From Venturia oleaginea (Eukaryota > Ascomycota > Dothideomycetes > Venturiales > Venturiaceae), in the NCBI GenBank assembly GCA_013176395.1, contig JABMLP010000029.1:62001-126000 (forward strand): DNA of 64,000 nucleotides. The letters run 5' to 3'. Below, piece after piece: positions 53,203 through 64,000 of the stretch. The translations under genes and the position numbers were made by a program. The notes under the pieces are model-generated. The model saw only the letters and a program-made list of their open reading frames with translations. It had not been told where the DNA came from and did no database searches. Within the stretch, counting starts at the first letter, position 1, and each line of letters begins with the position of its first letter.

Positions 53203-54884
53203 TGTCCTGGATTTCCTCGCTGGTGTCGGCTGCTGTTGCTGAGTGCTGATAGAACGTGTGCGAGAGTCTAGGACCCTCTTATACCTTACGCCTTGTCCGC
53301 TACGTCCATATACTCTGTCAAGTCGGTTCTAACTGCACCTCGGCGCCGTGATCCCACGCGTCTCGCCCCTTCGTCCAAGCGCTAGCAAGCTCTCGTCTTT
53401 CGACCCGGGCTGCTCAGCTAGGATCATACCGCTGTTGGCGCTGAAAAACGGTCAGGCGGCGTGAGAACGCCTTGCTGCTGATAGTGACGGAGCAGGATCA
53501 GGATGCTACAACAAAGTCACAGATAGGGATGGCCGCATACTCTGTGACGGTCATGCAGCCAAAGGCACTGGTCACCTGTGCCATAAACATCATGGACATG
53601 GGGTCACTGCCCTCTCCCCGTCCTTCTTCGCGAGATTGGCGTCGTCAGCTGAAAGGTTTGGACTGCCGTCATCACCGCCTGCTCGTCTTGGTTGGATGGG
53701 AGGCAATCCTACTGCAACATATAACACGACGCTGAAACATCGCAAGTGGAGGATCGGGGGTAGGCGTTACATCATGCACGATGCTGCGGCATGAATGCTA
53801 ATATCGCGAGGTGGGGAATGCTACGCCTAGCATGAGACGCTTGCAGCCGGCTGCAGCATAGTAGAGCTCGCCTCAGCATGGCCCTCTATGCCACACCGTC
53901 GCCGTAGCTCGGCTGTAGCGAATAGATCAACAGATCAAGGTGGATAGTCGGCACATACCATACCAAGGTTTTCTCCTTGCCATCCTTCAGCCCGGAGCCA
54001 CATCTCCCTCCAACCACACAGTGACACGCCGGCCGGTAGAAGGAAGCACCGTGCATTAGGTCTTAGATTAGACCAGCTAAGCTGACGGATACGAGGAGCT
54101 TGGAGCCACCGTACCTTCTCTGAGACTATTCGCGGTAATACAGAATGGCGAACCAGGCACACCGTCGAATTCGATAAGGGGATGAAACTAGCCGCAGCCA
54201 AAGCGCGTCTCCCTGCAGGTAGGCAGGCAGAGTTTGGCAGACACAAAAAAAGACGGAAGAAGAGGAGGAAAGGAGGGGAGAAAGAAAGAGGGGCTAGGAG
54301 AACGTGGGAGAGCAGGGCGCAATAGATTTGAAAATAGAGAATGGTAGAAAGGAGTATTTGGTGGACAATTTGCGACGAGATGCGACCCCAGAGAGAGAGA
54401 GAGTGTGTGTGTGTGGGCTTGAGCTATGCGTGCATTGAGCGTCGAGACGGTCGCATGAATGTGACGAGCAAGGGTAAAGGGTCAAGCGACCGAGAAAAGG
54501 TGGGACGAAGAGATAAAGAGGTAAGCAGGGAAAGAAGAGAAGGTAATTGAATAACACGGAGAGGATGGGGGAAGGCGGCTTTATACAACAGAGGCCGGAG
54601 AAAAGTGGGGCCAAAGGGCAGGGAGCCAATGGAGAGCGAGGGTTTGCCCGAAGAGGAACCTCCATTTCCAGAGGGGAAAGGCCGTGTGAAAGAATACTAT
54701 TATGTTAATTCTACTAATTAACAATAATAATTTGTTTCTTGTTTAACGTCCGATGCAGACCTCTATATAGATCTATGCAGACATGTTTCCGAGTGTAGGA
54801 AAAACCCCCTGGGGAATAAAACCTTGGTAATGCCTTGCAGATAGGAGGCGGCACCCTTGCGGGTCGCCTTCGACTACCGTTCGT
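53203..54884. other. Intergenic/repeat-derived stretch, no supported gene
   Basis: Low-complexity (GA)n and (GT)n runs occur at 54390-54416. Frames on both strands are short and unconvincing. The base composition changes along the stretch, suggesting patchwork repeats. Confidence 0.4.
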
Positions 54885-55566
54885 CTATGCTATGTTGTGT
54901 ATCCGTTCAACCGCTGCTTCCTCAGCTATGGCCTGCTGCCATATAAGTGTGCCTGTATATTGTCGATTCGCCTGTTCCCCACCTCCCGAGTTATGTTTGA
55001 GTGCCTTCGTGACGTGTTCGATCCACCTGCGTAGAGCCTGCGTCGGGTCACTACTTCGCCACAGCCCCTCCCCTCCCGCCCATGAGTTCCAGCGGGATTC
55101 ATTAGGCGTCGTTACCCTGGGTGCCCAGGCCAGGTTCCGTTCGAGCTCCAGCGTACCTAAACCGCGCGGTACGCCCCCTAGTAGGAAGGACATCTTGCTA
55201 GCTGAGCTAGCTCTCCAGGCTGCTATGTAGCAGGAGGGGTGTAGGTGGACTAAACGCGTTGTTAGAGTCCATGAGAGATGATTCGATCGAGAAGGAGGTA
55301 AAGCGAGTGTGAGGAGAGGACCAGGAGAAACCTGTAACCGCGTAGATGTGTTTGGCTTCGACGAGGGGATCGATGATGCGAGGAGCCGGCAAGCCGGCTG
55401 CGAGGTATCCACGAGAAAAAAAAGGTAGGCCTACTAAACGTAGGCCCGGGATCGATAGAAGTATTTGTGTCGCCGGCCTGATGCGATTGCTATGGCAGTG
55501 TTGGTCGTAAAACCTGCGCCCCGGTGGTGTGCGACGTGGCCTCTCGCGGGCGACGACCACCACCAC
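54885..55566 (-). other. Open frames of uncertain, possibly retroelement, origin
   Basis: A 175-codon frame (55412..54885) has a protein-like second half (RGLGTLELERNLAWAPRVTT ... ALRRWIEHVTKALKH). An overlapping 119-codon frame lies further upstream. The region adjoins a large hairpin and repeats, so a mobile-element origin is plausible. No family recognised. Confidence 0.3.
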
Positions 55567-55633
55567 GAGCGCGCGATTGATCTGATCGGCTCTGCGTCCC
55601 TAGCCTACATCTGAGATGCGGCGAGATGGATAT

Positions 55634-55750
55634 AGGTTCGTAGCCTCCGCCTCGTACAGGCTCAGATTTCGACTTTGGAGGCCATTAACAATAATAATAA
55701 TGCCTCCAAAGTCGAATTTCCAGCCTGTACGAGGCGGAGGCTACGAACCT
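55634..55750. repeat. Large hairpin, 49-bp arms
   Basis: Arms 55634-55682 and 55702-55750 are reverse complements apart from a few mismatches in the middle, around a 19-nt AT-rich loop (ATTAACAATAATAATAAT). Confidence 0.9.
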
Positions 55751-56049
55751 TCGACATCGTCTCGACGATGATGGGAGAGCCGATAGAAATCGCTCTCCGT
55801 GGACTCACACCCCACGGGCATCGGACGGCACGTCGTGGTGGTTTGCCTGGTAGAGCGGACCCTACCACACCACGAGCGATGCTCCTGGACACAGGAAAAA
55901 CTCAGTACGTAGTAAGAGATGGCAATACAGCAATTACACGAAGAGCAACGTATACTGGAAGTACCACGCTGGCACCGAGTCGGAGGAGTACAAATCCCGC
56001 CAAGGCCGCACAGAGAGTCCAAAATTCTTAACTACGACCACTACCTTAC

Positions 56050-56200
56050 CTACTTCCTACACCACCTCACCTACCCCGTACCGGGCGTGTACCGATACCT
56101 CCTCCGCATTAGTCTGAAGAGACTCCACCTCACCTACCTTACCTACCTCACCTACCTTAACTATTACGCAGTAGTCTGAAGAGACATCACCTCACCTACC
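56050..56200 (+). repeat. ACCT-rich simple repeats
   Basis: Irregular runs of CACCTCACCTACCTTACCTA-type sequence, with a twice-occurring flank TAGTCTGAAGAGAC (56112-56125 and 56171-56184). Confidence 0.65.
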
Positions 56201-56578
56201 ACCAACGATGGCGCGAGAGTCCAAAGAGGCCGCAACAGGAGCTGGAGAATAAAGGGCAGGGCAACATCGAAAATTGAGCGGAATAGAGAAGGTAAAGGGC
56301 AGGAGGAGAAGGAAAAAGGGCAGGGTAACATCGAAAAGTGAGCGGGGAGGAGGAGGACCACCCCCGGTACAGGGACAAAGGGCAGGGGTGATAAGGGGGG
56401 AAAAGGTCAGGTTAAGGGTAGGAGGGTATTCTGGTGATGAGAGTTGGGGGGACGACGGACCACGGCAGGTTAAGGCATGGTATATACGGGGGATAGAAAA
56501 TATCCGTACATGACGGTTCTCATGTAAAACGACAGATTTTAGGTAGAGTTTATGGCTTGGCCGTAGAGGAATCATACT

Positions 56579-57076
56579 GGCGGGAGTAGGATAGATAACC
56601 TGGGTAGTAAAGTAGGGGGTATATTTGGCCGTAGAGGAACTATACTGGCGGGATGTTAAGGGATGGAATCCTTCTCTCTAGCTTATCCATGACTGGATTT
56701 CCAATTGTTCTCTTGTTATTTTGCAAGCGGTCATGTTCTATTTTGCAAGCTGTCATGTTTATTTTGCAAGCTGTCATGTTCTATTTTGCAAGCTGTCATG
56801 TTCTATTTCGCAAGCTGTCATGTTCTATTTCGCAAGCTGTCATGTTCTATTTCGCAAGCTGTCACGTTTCCATTTAAAGATACTTTCTAGAAGGATCTAT
56901 TTGTAAGAGGAGGATTATATATACGAGCTATCCTTCCTGTACTTACACTTCCTTCTCTGTACTTAGATACTTTGAAATACAAGTCGTCTTCTCTCACTTG
57001 CGAAATACCTCTGAAGGTTGACCCCTTACACAGGAGTAGGATAGATAACCTGGGTAGTAAAGTAGGGGGTATAGTA
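56579..57076. repeat. Direct repeats flanking a minisatellite
   Basis: A block of about 42 bp (GGAGTAGGATAGATAACCTG ... GTAGGGGGTATA) occurs at about 56582-56623 and again at about 57033-57074. GGCCGTAGAGGAA is also duplicated (56561, 56629). The two direct copies bracket the minisatellite. Confidence 0.75.
56715..56868 (+). repeat. Minisatellite, about 22-bp unit, seven copies
   Basis: Unit TATTTTGCAAGCTGTCATGT plus TC, with later units carrying TTTCGC instead of TTTTGC. Copies are close to perfect with a one- or two-base length change in one unit. Confidence 0.9.
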
Positions 57077-57357
57077 AGAGTAGGTATGCGGCTAAGTTAG
57101 GAGACGATAAGATCGCGAAGGGACCGGACCGTTAGTAGTCCTCTTACACACCATATAGATTCCGCTCAGGACGGATACGAGAAAGCTTTTTCATCCTAGA
57201 GAGTTAGGTTTTTACTGTATATAAAGATAATGGGCACACGGCATACCAGCCATTACATACCACGTAAAATCCGATTATTATTAACGTATTCCACCAACCG
57301 AACCGCCACACCACCCAACCTGTCACGGCTAGTAGTAACTAATAAAAGGCGTGAGTG

Positions 57358-57641
57358 TTACGGGGAACTCGTTTCTCAACACAGTTGATTATGTCAAGAC
57401 CTTCTTGACACCTGTGTTCTCTTGTTCTGGTCCGCGGGTTTGGGGTAAGGGCAATATCAGTCTGGAAGTACTTACCTTAAGTACCTTCCCTTGCTCAGGT
57501 TCTTTGGAGGCTCACTAGATCCTAGCCGTCCGATGTATCTCCCAATTCAATTGTCGTCTAACCGATTTGATCCTCAGATCAATCCTGAACGCTTGTCGGT
57601 TAGTATGAAGGTTGGGGGTGGGCTTGCTTCGTGTGCATATG
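57358..57641 (+). repeat. Dispersed repeat R3, copy B (LTR-like)
   Basis: Starts TGTTACGGGGAACTCG and matches the reverse complement of 26812-27095 with few differences. It lies inside the Fot1-like element. Confidence 0.8.
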
Positions 57642-57687
57642 ACTTGTGCTTGGTTGTATCTAAGTAAAAGGTCGTTACTGTAGTAGG

Positions 57688-59666
57688 TTGAAGAAGCTCC
57701 TATGTGAGAAACATAACATGAGATAACCACGAAGAGAGAAAGGAAAGTCCGTCCAACGTCCTCCCTATATACCCTTCTGGTTCTGGGTGCCAAGGTGTAT
57801 TCCCACACCTCTTGGCTCTTCCCACACTTCCCACACTGTGGGCAATGCCAAGTGCTGTGGGAACTGTGGGAATATCACGTGACTCCTGCACGTACTATTC
57901 TCTCTTAGGACTGACCTGGTTGCACCAGTCCGAAAAAACAGCGCACACAGCGAGAACTCAATTTTTGGAATTTACAGAAGTATCATCTAAAGATCATCAA
58001 AACACCTCTGCCAGTGGCCGCTCCGGCTTCTAGAGGCCATCGCGCGTCCCTCAGCGTCGATGAGATACCTCTAGAGTCGCCGTCGCGGCCACGGCAGAGC
58101 AAGCAGACGAATACATGAGCAAGCTACACGAACGATGCGTCCACCAAAGACAACAGCAACCATCTAGTCACTATCTCCCGGCTAGTCCATCACCCCAGAT
58201 GACACTGCAACGCTTCGAGTCGACGAGTCACCGCTAGAACGGCAATACCTTCAACACAACTCAAACACCAGACGCCCGGTGTGCAACAATCGGCACCACA
58301 CACCACTGCAACGACTAGACAACCTCTCCCAACGTCTTGGCAAACCGTCCTGCTACAAGCTGTTGCCCAGAGCCTTGAGCCTCTCCCCAAACTGTTGCCT
58401 CCCAGTTATGGCATTGGCAAGAGTAGGTGCGCGACACAGTAAGTAGTAAGGACGCATAGAAGGAGCCTATTGGCGGCAAATCCCCTCTCTGTAAGCTAGC
58501 AGACGTAGCCTTGAGCCTCTCCCCAGACTGTTGCGTCCCAGTTATGGCAGTGGCAAGAGTAGGTGCGCGATATAGCAAGCAGGGAGAGCGACTAGCAGCA
58601 GATAGGCTCCGACTATAAGACGACAGGTCTACAACACAATCGGTGCGACACGATACGGCAGCTGCTAGAGAACCTCATCTACTATCGTCTCCGCAAACCG
58701 TCCTGCTGCAAGCTGATGTCCAGAGCCTTGAGCCTCTCCCCAAACTGTTGCGTCCCAGTTATGGCATTGGCAAGAGTAGGTGCGCAACACAGTAAGCAGT
58801 AAAGACGTATAGAAGGAGCTTATTGGCGGCAAATCCCCTCCCTACAAGCCAGCAGACGTAGCCTTGAGCCTCTCCCCAGACTGTTGCGTCCCAGTTATGG
58901 CATTGGCAAGAGTAGGAGCGCGATATAGCAAGCAGGGAGAGCGACTAGCAGCAGGTAGGCTCCGACTATAAGACGGCAGGTCTATAGCACGATCGGCGTC
59001 ATACAATACGGCAGCTACCAGACAGCCTCGTCTACGGGCATACCCGGAGTATCACACCCAAGCAGCGAAATCACGACTACGACGGTTACTATTGTCTCCA
59101 GCATCACACAACCAAATACACCGCCGCATAGGAATCTGGTGCAAGGCAACTTTCACAAGCAGAAACATACTTAGGGAACCCGTTGGCCTTGAGGGATAAG
59201 GCGAAACAGATAGACAAAGCTGAGCACTAGAGGGAGACTGTAGGTAGAAGGATAGCGAAACACGAGGCATTGCCTCTTGAGTCTACATAGCACAGATATA
59301 CTAGCAGAGTAACCAGTATCTACAAGAGCCAGCGGGCATTTGGAGATACTGGTTAAGGGAAAAGAGGGAGGACGGAGGGGACAGCTGGTCTTGTTTCAGT
59401 GAACGGGGCGAAGTGGGGCGCGGTGGATTATATAATCTATCACGTGTCGGCTGTCTGATGAAGTCCTCCTAACCGGACATAGCTGCGTGATTAAGCGGCT
59501 GCAACCGAGTAGGATAAAATCAATCAATCAATCAATTGCACCAGTCCCTTCTTGTGCGCCCAACGGATTCCACTCCACATCAGTCCTAACAACAACTTCT
59601 TGTTGTCCAACCATCCTCTGCAAGTCCCGCTGTCCCTGCTCTTTGGTCTTGAGGTGATCTGTAACA
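57688..59666. repeat. Dispersed repeat R1, copy B, split by a LINE-like element
   Basis: 57688-57931 and 59537-59666 together match 26272-26634 almost exactly; the intervening 1.6 kb is the second LINE-like copy. Confidence 0.87.
57932..59535 (+). mobile_element. LINE-like non-autonomous element, copy 2
   Basis: Nearly identical to 45393-46998 over its full length, including the internal supra-repeats and the (AATC)n tail. The direct repeat TTGCACCAGTCC (57920-57931 and 59536-59547) marks a target duplication within repeat R1. High identity between the copies implies recent activity. Confidence 0.87.
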
Positions 59667-60169
59667 GTGAGCAGCAATCAGGTATGGACTAAATGTGATA
59701 GCGAACTACAGGTAGCTATGTAAATGGGGGCTGGGGGCAAAGGCCTACTTATAGGTCTTACTGTGGCCCGTGTACTGTGGCGCCTTGTTAGGTGCTTGAA
59801 CACTATGGTTGTTCCAGTAGCCTAGCAAGCCGTCACACAACCCGCCAAAATAAGCCAAGACTACCACTTCCCCCATTATCTGATTGTGTCTCAACAACAC
59901 AACTCGTTATTACTTGAACACGAAAGGAGACCTTCAGCTAGCCCTCCAAGCCCTTCAAGCTGGCCAATTCCGAAGCCAACGGGCTGCTGCGCGCGCCTTT
60001 AACGTTTAACACCAGAACCTCTCTGATCGCGCCCGAGGAGTCTCATTTATCCTCGAAAAACTACCAAACGGTCGGAAACGTACCCTTACCGAGGCTTACC
60101 GAGGAGCAAACGCTTATCCAATGTATTCTCGACCTCAATTCGCGAGGATCTGCGCCCCGGCTGTGTGAG

Positions 60170-60835
60170 GTGGCAGATATGGCGGATAAACTACTGGGTA
60201 TACGCGGTGGAGAGCCAGTAGGCAAAAACTGGGCTGAGAGATTCGTAACGCGCTCAGATGAGCTCAAGGTAGCCTTCAATCTACGGCTACGTACCCCGCC
60301 AGAACCCCGTCTCCTAGAAACGCCGTGGCAGCCAATGACTCCAAGCAACACTCATGAATTTGGATCCCAATCCAAGCTCGTAAGCGAGTCTTTTACTCGG
60401 TCACCAGTTACTGCGCAGGCAGGCTTTTCACAGCTTATTAAAGGCGCTGAATTGAGGCTGCACCAGAACGCCCTACTTGTTGCACGAAACCACGAGCTTG
60501 AAGAGCAATTGGCAGTAATGATGAAGCGAAAATCGCGTAAAAGAAAGCGAATCCAGCAAGGTGGTACTATGGAGTATGGGACTGCAGCAGCGCGGGTAGC
60601 TGCTGAGGCGTCTGTTGCGCCCCAGTGATCAAAGAATGCTCGTAGTAGTAGTGGTCAAGAAACAGCCCGACCAACTCAAAGGCGCTGTGGGAACTGCGGC
60701 GCGACTAGGCACAATGCGCGAACGTGTAAAAAGGATATTGAGATATCTTATGAATCAGATAACAGCACGACAGACTTGGAATCTATTGATGATAGCGATA
60801 AAATTGAAGAGTCGTAACATGAGCTGGTCGTACCA
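60170..60835 (+). pseudogene. Transposase C-terminal part, internally deleted
   Basis: From 60170 the frame holds GGEPVGKNWAERFVTRSDEL (HTH side), fused directly to LRLRTPPEPRLLETPWQPMTP and a basic helix MMKRKSRKRKR, stopping at TGA 60626. The zinc knuckle and an acidic tail (SIDDSDKIEES) follow in another frame to about 60835. Confidence 0.75.
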
Positions 60836-60884
60836 AGAGATTTGGCGGGTGGGGTGGTGTGGCGGTTCGGGTGGTGGAATACGT

Positions 60885-62986
60885 TGTAATTTGTGGCTTT
60901 GTTGATATGAAGCCAGATAGTACCGTTGGTGAGTTACTGCCTCAATCGAATTTGCTTTCAATGGCTGATGAAATTGCAGACAATTGGATGCAGCCATAAG
61001 GTGTAAGGTATAGGGCGGATACCTACACAGTCGCAGGCAAATCGGCCTTCAAGTTGGGTGAAGTGGCTTTGGAGTGAAACAGATTCGGATCAACGCTTGC
61101 TGGAGCCGCGTTTGTTACAAATATATTCTTATCTCGAATCTAAAAGCAGTACCACAAGTCATAGTACGCGCTCCTGATCCAATGCTTCTTATCACACTTG
61201 CTATTAGTGAAAATGGGCTTCAAAGCTTTCATCATCACGCCTTCCCCCAAAACTGTAAGCCTTTACCTGCATCTTACTCCACTAAAACTATGCCCTGTTT
61301 TACGTGTCCGACCTGTGGCCGAGACAATTCCTGCTGATAATACGCCCTAGTCTTCGCCGCACCATTCGCAAGTTGCGAAACATCATTCATTTTGATCACG
61401 TGCGGATGAATGTTGCAGTATTCGATCATTTACAGCCATTCGCAGCTGATGGTTTTGCATTCCCCGGGTGCGATATTTATGATTGCTTTGTGGTCATTTA
61501 GATAGTCGATGCTGTTTTGGGCGATGCTGAAGGCGACGTTTTTGTTGTCGTTGTCTAGGATGGGGCCGCGGGTTGGGACGTCCCAGTCTACGATTTTTAT
61601 GTTGTTGGATTCGAGGCGGAGTCTTTTTCGGTGATGTGCGTCTGACCATGTAGCAGAAGTCGGTCATGGCTCGTTGTCCTTGAGCAAGGGCTGGCAATTT
61701 GGCGCAGAAACTTGAACATAAAACCATTTTCCATTTCCAGGTTGACAGCGACAAACTCCTGGCGAGCTAGTCAATCACCTTGGTGTAAGAACCCTTTGCA
61801 AATTACAGGTTATGTTCGAAGATACGAGCCATGTTTTTTGGGGCGATTGCCAGGTTAGATTCCACTACATGTTTTTTATGTTTTGGACGATGATAGAGAT
61901 GTTCGAGATGCGATATCTAAGGTCTAGAAGGTCCAAGTTCAGCCGCGTGCTCTTTTCCAGCCATGTAGTAATAGAGAGGAGACACCACCACAGCTTCATC
62001 AAAGGTGTAAGCGCGAAGGTTGGAGTCCATGAGGTTATGAAACTCAAGAAACTCCGTACAAGATGAGCATAAGATAAGGAGGAGAGGATTCGTTAATCGA
62101 GGTACCATCACTACGATGGCAATTTATCGATCCGAGAGTTCGGAATGGTATTGTATTCTTGGTCCGAGGGACATGGAATTTTCATGGAGTGGAGATGACG
62201 AACCGTGGGATGTTTCTTGAGGCTGATTTCTAAGCGTGTACTAGAGAATGTCTTGATTGTAAAGGGCCTTTTGAAGGGTGAGGCCGAAATTTGAAAGACA
62301 GATTGAAGATTGTGACGAATGGTGGAATGGTGGAGGAAAGCCAATAGCTAAGAGATTGTGAAGTTTGACACATTTTCGTTGTTCGTCGTCTTAAGCGGCG
62401 GTTTATACTATGTACGTCAGTCAAACGCCAGCTCATTGAGTTTCAGGGAAGTCTGGCCAGAATTAGTCTCGTCGGCGAATGCAGCAAGCGCGCGCTGTAA
62501 TTTTAGTGCCATTTTCCGATGGTGATATCGAATAGGAATGTCCCACAGTGATGAATTTTGTCAAGGAATTATTCGCCGATGCCCTTGTTTGTTGTACACG
62601 ATTTCGGCGAATTTTGCAGGAGGCACAAGCAAAATGCCATGCTTTGCGGAGAAGCGTAATTAGTTGCTTTATCGTGTGACACCGTTTTTCGCTTCCAGCC
62701 TATTCTGCTCTTGATGAGCACGACAGGTCGAAGGGATTGGTCGCGATGAAGGCCGGAAGATGTTGTTGAACGGTGAAATCCGGCTCGGAGCTTATACCTG
62801 GCGTCCCATGTCCTGTCGCGAGGTGATGTCTTTTACGGGCATGGAAAACAAAAGTTCTACTGGTATCGCGCATTGGGTATCCTAGCCCGCGGCATAATAA
62901 GTCACATGAATAGCCGGATTCGGGTGTTTCAAAACATCGAAGTAGGCTAATTTCGATGTATTCAATCTATTTAGGTACCACTACCA
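60885..62986. other. Gene-poor stretch, no supported gene
   Basis: Broken minus-strand frames between about 62110 and 61490 (for example LLLILCSSCTEFLEFHNLMDSN, TFDEAVVVSPLYYYMAGKE) look like a decayed gene but cannot be assembled. The rest shows nothing. Confidence 0.35.
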
Positions 62987-63349
62987 TTGGCTGCAATTAC
63001 GTCTCTGCAGCGCTGGGGCATTGATTCAAGCTGGACCTCGAAGTCTTCAGTGGGAAATGCCTCCCAGTCCGGATTGCTTCAAGTCTCAACCCCAACTTAT
63101 TACAGCTTGGTTAAATATGTGTTTTCATTCAGTTCCTCTCTTTATAATATACATCAAAAGCCGAGCTATACAGATAGCCGAGAGCGGACGCGAATTGAGG
63201 AGGTGGTGGAACATGTGAATGCGTATTTATTACCCCGATACCCTAGTATAGAAGTGAATAATTCCCTAATCGTTGAGTTTTCAGCGTCCAACTTCTCTAA
63301 TAGCCATCTCAACAACAGTAACAACGTTACTTCGTCGCTCGCTACAAAC

Positions 63350-63574
63350 ATGCGTCTTTTCCTCTCTACTCTCCTCCTCCCAACCCTGGCTCTCGCCCAA
63401 TCCTTATCATGCCCCGCTGGCGATCTTCTCCTCCAAGGCGGAACTTGCGAGAAATTCAAAAATTGCAAGACAATAACACATGACGAGCAGAATATACGTT
63501 GTCAAAGGGCTGGGAGGAAAGGTGTTCACCTCTTTCGTTTTGCAAATGGGCCCGGGGTGAGTTGGTCTTTTTAA
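63350..63574 (+). CDS. Candidate small secreted protein, C-terminus uncertain
   Basis: ATG at 63350 begins a clear signal peptide (MRLFLSTLLLPTLALAQ), followed by SLSCPAGDLLLQGGTCEKFKNC, with four Cys in the first 60 residues. The frame is also open upstream to 62987, but that part lacks a signal and looks non-coding. The uninterrupted frame stops at 63574. A GTGAGT donor at 63554 and TTTAG at about 63660 suggest a further exon, but neither junction gave a convincing end. Role (inferred): secreted effector-like or wall protein. Confidence 0.5.
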   Translation: MRLFLSTLLLPTLALAQSLSCPAGDLLLQGGTCEKFKNCKTITHDEQNIRCQRAGRKGVHLFRFANGPGVSWSF

Positions 63575-64000
63575 CCTGCGCTAGTTGTGTAATTTTCAAT
63601 GTAATCTTATGGAGCGATTATTTGAGGTGTGAATGGCTGACTGACTTTACCGGGTTTAGAATACCAGTATCATATATCTTTGTTGTTCAAAGGAATATAA
63701 ATCATAATGGGAAGAACTGTAGTTGAGCGGTGTGCGGTGTGTGTGGTAGTGGGTAAACCCCTGGTGGGATTTCTAAGTTCGAGACGGCTTATCAGTTCCC
63801 GTCACCAAGACTTCCAAATTAGGATCTCACGATAGTTTGGAGGATGGTGGATTCATCTGCAGAGGTTGTGCGACGGGTAGCGAAAACGTTTGGGTAGTAG
63901 AGGAGGGGAAATTACATGTTTGTCGAGGACAATCTAGGGTCGCGTCTGGCGGTTGCGTAGAATATCAACATCGCTCTGAATTTTTTCGGTTGCTCCTTGG
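63575..64000. other. Window end, no gene assigned
   Basis: Possibly holds a last exon of the secreted protein gene (63661-63725 region). No other feature recognised. Confidence 0.3.

Larger units (their letters stand above)
57284..60884 (+). mobile_element. Fot1/pogo-type deletion derivative carrying nested insertions
   Basis: The TIRs begin ACGTATTCCACCAACCGAAC (57284) and, reversed, at 60884; TA precedes the left end, while the right flank reads TG instead of TA. The left TIR is cut by an insertion from 57327 to 59831 flanked by GTCAC direct repeats. The remaining interior (59832-60884) encodes a transposase N-terminus with stops (QRAAARAFNV, TLTEAYRG). It is joined, after loss of the DDE core, to the C-terminal part (60170-60628) and, past a TGA, a zinc knuckle CGNCGATRHNARTC. 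Confidence 0.8.

Noticed and set aside
53472..53735. 87-codon plus-strand frame
   Set aside because: No family, no splice support, and the surrounding sequence is patchwork; not listed as a gene.
56715..56868. CRISPR-like array
   Set aside because: Units are contiguous without spacers and the genome is eukaryotic; it is a minisatellite.
62987..63349. Upstream extension of the secreted protein frame (start at 62987)
   Set aside because: The extension has no signal peptide or protein-like composition, and the downstream ATG is followed directly by a strong signal sequence.

Overview
The window reads as nuclear DNA of a filamentous ascomycete (Pezizomycotina). Introns are short (about 45-70 nt, one of 123 nt) with GT..AG ends and often a CTAAC/CTGAC branch motif. 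The gene content is typical of such fungi: a GH45 endoglucanase with a fungal CBM1, an extracellular cupredoxin, a HET-domain NOD-like receptor, a FunK1 kinase, a Zn2Cys6 regulator relic and Fot1/pogo transposons. The genus cannot be fixed from sequence alone; a plant-associated lifestyle is an inference from the cellulase and secreted proteins.

Layout. 1-8 kb: cupredoxin gene (minus), a decayed Zn2Cys6 regulator next to a decayed MFS transporter, and an intact small heat-shock gene behind an array of heat-shock elements. 8-24 kb: a Fot1-like deletion derivative, then an F-box-like family with one intact member (20765-21862) and three stop-ridden copies, a hypothetical three-exon gene, and a GH45-CBM1 endoglucanase broken by a 2-nt frameshift. 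24-27 kb: a C2H2 zinc-finger relic and a mosaic of dispersed repeats. 27.9-35.9 kb: the conserved core, with Mediator subunit MED13/SSN2 (minus, six exons, 1608 aa) head to head with the nucleolar ribosome-biogenesis gene ENP2 (plus, 758 aa). 36-38.8 kb: a 685-bp Fot1-like miniature element and a transposase with a complete DDD core.

39-53 kb is the most unusual part. A broken PD-(D/E)XK-like nuclease-family gene lies upstream of an intact HET / NB-ARC / TPR receptor whose C-terminal half is fifteen 42-residue repeats, twelve of them nearly identical. After a LINE-like insertion and a transposase fragment come a FunK1 kinase gene with two compensating frameshifts and two conserved-looking hypothetical genes. 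53-61 kb is repeat-rich: two hairpin or satellite structures and a Fot1-like element (57284-60884) carrying nested insertions, including a second near-identical copy of the LINE-like element. 61-64 kb is gene-poor and ends with a candidate small secreted cysteine-containing protein.

Working model: a housekeeping pair (MED13/ENP2) and a few intact genes sit in a fast-decaying, transposon-rich, allorecognition-like neighbourhood. Several relics carry CAG-to-TAG-type or other transition-like stops, as expected from repeat-induced point mutation, but this was not tested statistically. All exon coordinates come from reading splice signals and checking phase by hand; no transcript or database evidence was available.
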